DNA of 7,545 nucleotides. It comes from DASUFH01 sp036274645 (lineage in GTDB: Bacteria; Acidobacteriota; Terriglobia; 20CM-2-55-15). Position numbers and translations under genes: made by a program. Shown here piece by piece: positions 4,768-7,545 of the stretch. The notes beneath the pieces were generated by a model that saw only the letters and a list, made by a program, of their open reading frames with translations, did no database searches and had not been told where the DNA came from. Location: the NCBI GenBank assembly GCA_036274645.1, contig DASUFH010000197.1, positions 1-7,545 of the forward strand. The letters are read 5' to 3'. How positions within the stretch are numbered: the stretch's first letter is position 1; every line of letters starts with the position of its first letter.

Positions 4768-7206
4768 ATGACGCGTGGCCTGGGCGGAATCGTAGCCGCG
4801 AGCCTGATGCTTACGGGTGGGATGGCTGCGTGGCAAGGGCCCGCGGCCTCTCCCCGATTCATCGGTCAGGTTGAACCACCCGCGTCCGCTTTAAGCCTCT
4901 GGTATCGGGCGCCTGCCGCGGATCATCCTCCAGACAAGACCAATGCGACAGCCGCCGGCGCGAACGCGGAATGGGTTCGCGCCCTTCCTGTCGGAAACGG
5001 CCGGCTTGGCGCCATGGTTTTCGGAGGAGTCGTGCACGAGCGGTTGCAGCTCAACGAGGACACGTTGTGGGCGGGCGGACCATATAACCCGGTCAACCCA
5101 GACGCTCGCGCCGCGCTGCCCGAAGTGCGGCAGTTGATTGCGGCAGGGCAATACCGCGACGCGGCTGATCTTGCGCGTCGGAAGCTGATGGCGAAGCCGT
5201 TGGCGCAGATGCCGTATCAGACGATTGGTGACCTCTACCTTAAATTCCCGGCGATCGATGTGGTGGAGAATTACCGCCGGGATCTCGACCTGGCCGACGC
5301 CACGGTCCACGTTTCTTACAGTGCTCAGGGCGTAACCTTCTCGCGCGAGATGTTTGCAAGCTCCCCCGATCAAGTCATCGTCGTCCGTTTGACTGCGAAC
5401 CGGCCTGGACAAATATCGTTCGAAGCGCGGATGCAGACACCTCAGCGCGCCACTGTGGAGGCCACCTCCGACGGAGACCTGGTAATGCGCGGTGTGAATG
5501 GCGATGGCAACGGAGTTACCGCCGATGGGAAGCCCATTCCCGGGGCGTTGCGTTTCGAGGCGCGGGTCCGCATCCTCCCGACCGGAGGCGCAAGGTCGTC
5601 GACGAATGAGGCGGTTGTCGTTCGCAATGCAGACGCCGTCACATTACTGATAACCGCGGCAACGAGCTATCGCAGTTACAACGACGTCAGTGGCGACCCT
5701 GCGGCGCTCGTCGCCAGCACACTCTCACGCGCTTCTCGCAAGACTTTCGACGCGCTTCGAAGCGAACATGTGCGGGATTATCGTCAGTTTTTCGATCGGG
5801 TACATTTCGACCTTGGACGATCGAGCGGTTCCATGCTGCCGACAGACGAGCGTATCCGGGCATTTGCAGCGGGAAACGATCCCGCGCTGGCTGCATTGTA
5901 CCTGCAGTATGCGCGCTATCTGCTGCTCTCCAGTTCGCGTCCAGGAACACAGCCGGCGAATCTCCAGGGGATCTGGAATGACAGCATGAGTCCGCCCTGG
6001 GGCAGCAAATACACCATCAACATCAACCTGGAAATGAACTACTGGCCGGCGCTGCCGTTAAATCTTGCGGAGACGATGGATCCTCTGACGCGCATGGTCG
6101 AGGATCTTTCCGTCACCGGCGCCAGAACAGCGCGGGAAATGTACGGCGCGAACGGCTGGGTGACCCATCACAATACGGATCTCTGGAGGGCGAGCGCCCC
6201 CATTGATGGGCCCCAGTGGGGGTTGTGGCCAGGCGGTGGCGCGTGGCTCACGCTGGCGTTGTGGGATCGCTATGAGTATTCCGGCGACCGCGATTACCTG
6301 CTGAAGATTTATCCGCTGCTCAAAGGCGCTGCGCAGTTCTTCACGGACACCCTTGTTGAAGAGCCGGGGCACGGCTGGCTCGTAACATCGCCTTCACTAT
6401 CCCCGGAGAATCCGCATCCGTACGGCGCGTCATTGACGATGGGGCCGACAATGGATCAGGAGATTCTGCGCGAACTCTTCTCCGCCGTAACGCGGGCTTC
6501 CGAAGTTCTGGACGTCGATCGCAGTCAGCGCGCGCAGTGGACGGCGACGCGCGCCAGGCTTGCCCCACTCCAAGTCGGGATCGCCGGACAGCTGCAGGAG
6601 TGGCTGGAGGATTGGGACATGCGGGCGCCCGAAATGAACCATCGGCACGTCTCTCATCTGTTTGGCCTGTTCCCCGGACACGACATCGACATTCGCCGCA
6701 CACCGGACCTGGCCAGTGCGGCGAAACGTTCGCTTGAAATTCGGGGCGACCAGGCCACAGGCTGGGCGACCGCGTGGCGCATCAATCTGTGGGCGAGGCT
6801 TGGAGAGGGTAACCACGCGTATGACATTTTGCGCTTTCTTCTCGGGCCCGAGCGAACCTATCCCAACATGTTCGACGCTCATCCCCCATTTCAAATCGAT
6901 GGAAACTTTGGCGGCGCGTCCGGTATCTCCGAAATGCTCGTTCAATGCGACAACGGCGAGATTCGATTGCTTCCTGCGCTGCCGGACGCGTGGCCGGCGG
7001 GCCGAGTGACAGGACTTCGCGCGCGAGGCGGTTTCGAGATCGATTTATCGTGGAAGAACGGATCGGTCGAAAGAGTTGCCATTCGGTCGTTGCTCGGACA
7101 GCCGCTTCGGCTTCGCCGAGTTGAGAATGTACGAAGTGTCGAGCGTACGCAAAAGGGTTCGCTTCTGGTCTTCGCGGGCGAGGATCTCCGACCCGTGTCG
7201 AACTGA
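4768..7206 (+). CDS. Exported GH95 alpha-L-fucosidase-type glycoside hydrolase
   Basis: Protein of 812 residues, the usual size for GH95, an inverting family that removes terminal alpha-1,2-L-fucose or alpha-L-galactose from xyloglucan, other plant glycans or milk and mucin glycans. A signal peptide covers about residues 1-21 (GGIVAASLMLTGGMA), so it acts outside the cytoplasm. The N-terminal beta-sandwich (about 43-300) opens with WVRALPVGNGRLGAMVFGG and LQLNEDTLWAGGPYNP. The (alpha/alpha)6 catalytic domain (about 330-715) has ANLQGIWN, then NINLEMNYWPALPLN with Asn418 and Asn420, SPSLSPEN with Glu547 and PPFQIDGNFGG with Asp711. These match the Asn pair, general acid and Asp described for Bifidobacterium AfcA. 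A small C-terminal beta domain follows (about 728-806). The start has AGGAGG with a 5-base spacer. It is probably cotranscribed from upstream of 3658, although a weak promoter in the 150-base gap cannot be excluded. Fucosidase versus L-galactosidase cannot be decided here. Confidence 0.95.
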   Translation: MTRGLGGIVAASLMLTGGMAAWQGPAASPRFIGQVEPPASALSLWYRAPAADHPPDKTNATAAGANAEWVRALPVGNGRLGAMVFGGVVHERLQLNEDTLWAGGPYNPVNPDARAALPEVRQLIAAGQYRDAADLARRKLMAKPLAQMPYQTIGDLYLKFPAIDVVENYRRDLDLADATVHVSYSAQGVTFSREMFASSPDQVIVVRLTANRPGQISFEARMQTPQRATVEATSDGDLVMRGVNGDGNGVTADGKPIPGALRFEARVRILPTGGARSSTNEAVVVRNADAVTLLITAATSYRSYNDVSGDPAALVASTLSRASRKTFDALRSEHVRDYRQFFDRVHFDLGRSSGSMLPTDERIRAFAAGNDPALAALYLQYARYLLLSSSRPGTQPANLQGIWNDSMSPPWGSKYTININLEMNYWPALPLNLAETMDPLTRMVEDLSVTGARTAREMYGANGWVTHHNTDLWRASAPIDGPQWGLWPGGGAWLTLALWDRYEYSGDRDYLLKIYPLLKGAAQFFTDTLVEEPGHGWLVTSPSLSPENPHPYGASLTMGPTMDQEILRELFSAVTRASEVLDVDRSQRAQWTATRARLAPLQVGIAGQLQEWLEDWDMRAPEMNHRHVSHLFGLFPGHDIDIRRTPDLASAAKRSLEIRGDQATGWATAWRINLWARLGEGNHAYDILRFLLGPERTYPNMFDAHPPFQIDGNFGGASGISEMLVQCDNGEIRLLPALPDAWPAGRVTGLRARGGFEIDLSWKNGSVERVAIRSLLGQPLRLRRVENVRSVERTQKGSLLVFAGEDLRPVSN

Positions 7207-7330
7207 ATTCAACCTCCGCAGCGCGCCGTTCTGGCGGATTCGGCGGCGTCACCCGGGGGGGCGGCTGCTCCGCATCCGCGGAAGACAGTTTCTGTTATCG
7301 CGCGCTTTTGAGGGATTCATTCATCCTCGA

Positions 7331-7368
7331 GGCCCACGTCCCGTCTTTCGTCGACGGCGCGCGTGGCC
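7331..7368 (+). terminator. Possible terminator hairpin after the GH95 gene
   Basis: CCGTC (7341-7345) and GACGG (7353-7357) form a perfect inner stem with a 7-base loop. GGCCCACG (7331-7338) and CGTGGCC (7362-7368) extend it with one bulged base and an internal loop. Only GCTCTT follows, so the U-tract is poor. It lies directly before the next promoter, which suits a boundary between transcription units. Confidence 0.35.
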
Positions 7369-7372
7369 GCTC

Positions 7373-7401
7373 TTGACATCCCCAGTTTGAGTCGATAGAT
7401 T
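7373..7401 (+). promoter_or_regulatory. Strong sigma70-type promoter for a gene beyond the window
   Basis: A perfect -35 TTGACA (7373-7378) is followed by a 17-base spacer and TAGATT (7396-7401), which matches four of six -10 positions. The start would be near 7408. It reads rightward to a gene that begins after 7545. Confidence 0.65.
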
Positions 7402-7545
7402 GCGCCCCGATCGAGGAGTTGGGAGATGTTTGCGTAACCTGTCAATACATGTGGTAATCGAGGGTTCCTCATTAATGTTCGATCGATGGCTCGCTTTTTA
7501 AATCCGCGTCCTTCGCGGCGAAAATCCTTGTTGCATCGGAGAACA
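7402..7545 (+). other. Long 5' leader with tiny ORFs and a small hairpin
   Basis: After the predicted start near 7408 there are at least 138 bases of leader. GAGGAG (7413-7418) precedes ATG TTT GCG TAA (7426-7437), and a second 8-codon ORF runs 7475-7501 (MFDRWLAF). CCGCG-TCCTT-CGCGG at 7504-7518 is a perfect 5-bp hairpin. GGAG near 7539-7542, at the right edge, may be the ribosome binding site of the next gene. No recognised riboswitch is seen. Confidence 0.35.
7438..7451. promoter_or_regulatory. Operator-like site downstream of the 7373 promoter
   Basis: CCTGTCAATACATG contains the exact 13-mer found at 3399-3411 and has inverted arms C-TGT and ACA-G. It is centred about 43 bases past the -10, or about +37 from the predicted start, nearly the same placement as at the hydrolase-pair promoter. 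This suggests one regulator controls both units. Confidence 0.45.

Noticed and set aside
3667..4836. 389-codon minus-strand open frame opposite the dehalogenase-like gene
   Set aside because: Its composition is a codon shadow of the real gene on the other strand; it has no recognisable domain and runs across the small ORF and the GH95 start.
7076..7390. 104-codon plus-strand open frame overlapping the GH95 end
   Set aside because: Most of it lies out of frame within the GH95 coding region and the rest runs through the terminator-like hairpin and promoter; no domain is seen.
1..7545. tRNA, rRNA, insertion sequence or attachment site
   Set aside because: No cloverleaf, rRNA motif, transposase or terminal inverted repeats were recognised in the window.

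Overview
The window is about 7.5 kb of GC-rich bacterial DNA. It carries five protein genes of a small, probably carbohydrate-linked locus, plus one 31-codon ORF. The style suggests a soil bacterium of the Acidobacteriota type: several exported hydrolases with Sec or Tat signals, a GntR/LacI-hybrid sugar regulator and a family 95 glycosidase. This assignment is an inference from gene style; no rRNA or other phylogenetic marker is present.

Layout. (1) 120-1238, plus strand: a transcription factor with a GntR winged helix fused to a LacI-type sugar-binding domain. (2) 1239-1287: a strong hairpin between this gene and a convergent pair. (3) 3337-1288, minus strand: two tandem paralogous exported alpha/beta hydrolases in a predicted operon. 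Their N-terminal halves are nearly identical in DNA, and each carries a Gly/Arg/Ala-rich insert. (4) 3338-3657: the intergenic region upstream of the hydrolase pair and of the divergent plus-strand genes, with a good minus-strand promoter and two operator-like sites. (5) 3658-4617, plus strand: a Tat-exported relative of fluoroacetate dehalogenase with every known catalytic and halide-pocket residue in place. (6) 4630-4725: a 31-codon ORF with its own ribosome binding site, which reads like a truncated Tat signal. (7) 4768-7206: an exported GH95 alpha-L-fucosidase-type glycosidase. (8) 7207-7545: no gene; a hairpin, a strong sigma70-type promoter and a leader heading to a gene beyond the window.

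How it may work together (inference). The GH95 enzyme would remove terminal alpha-L-fucose (or L-galactose) from plant polysaccharide or glycan. The two exported esterase-like hydrolases could remove ester groups from the same material. The GntR/LacI protein would sense a released sugar. Four related sites with the pattern TGTATTnnCA support this: one over the -10 element of the regulator, two upstream of the hydrolase pair, and one downstream of the promoter at 7373. The sites at 3399-3411 and 7438-7450 share an exact 13-mer and lie at almost the same distance from their predicted promoters. The role of the dehalogenase-like enzyme in this setting is unexplained.
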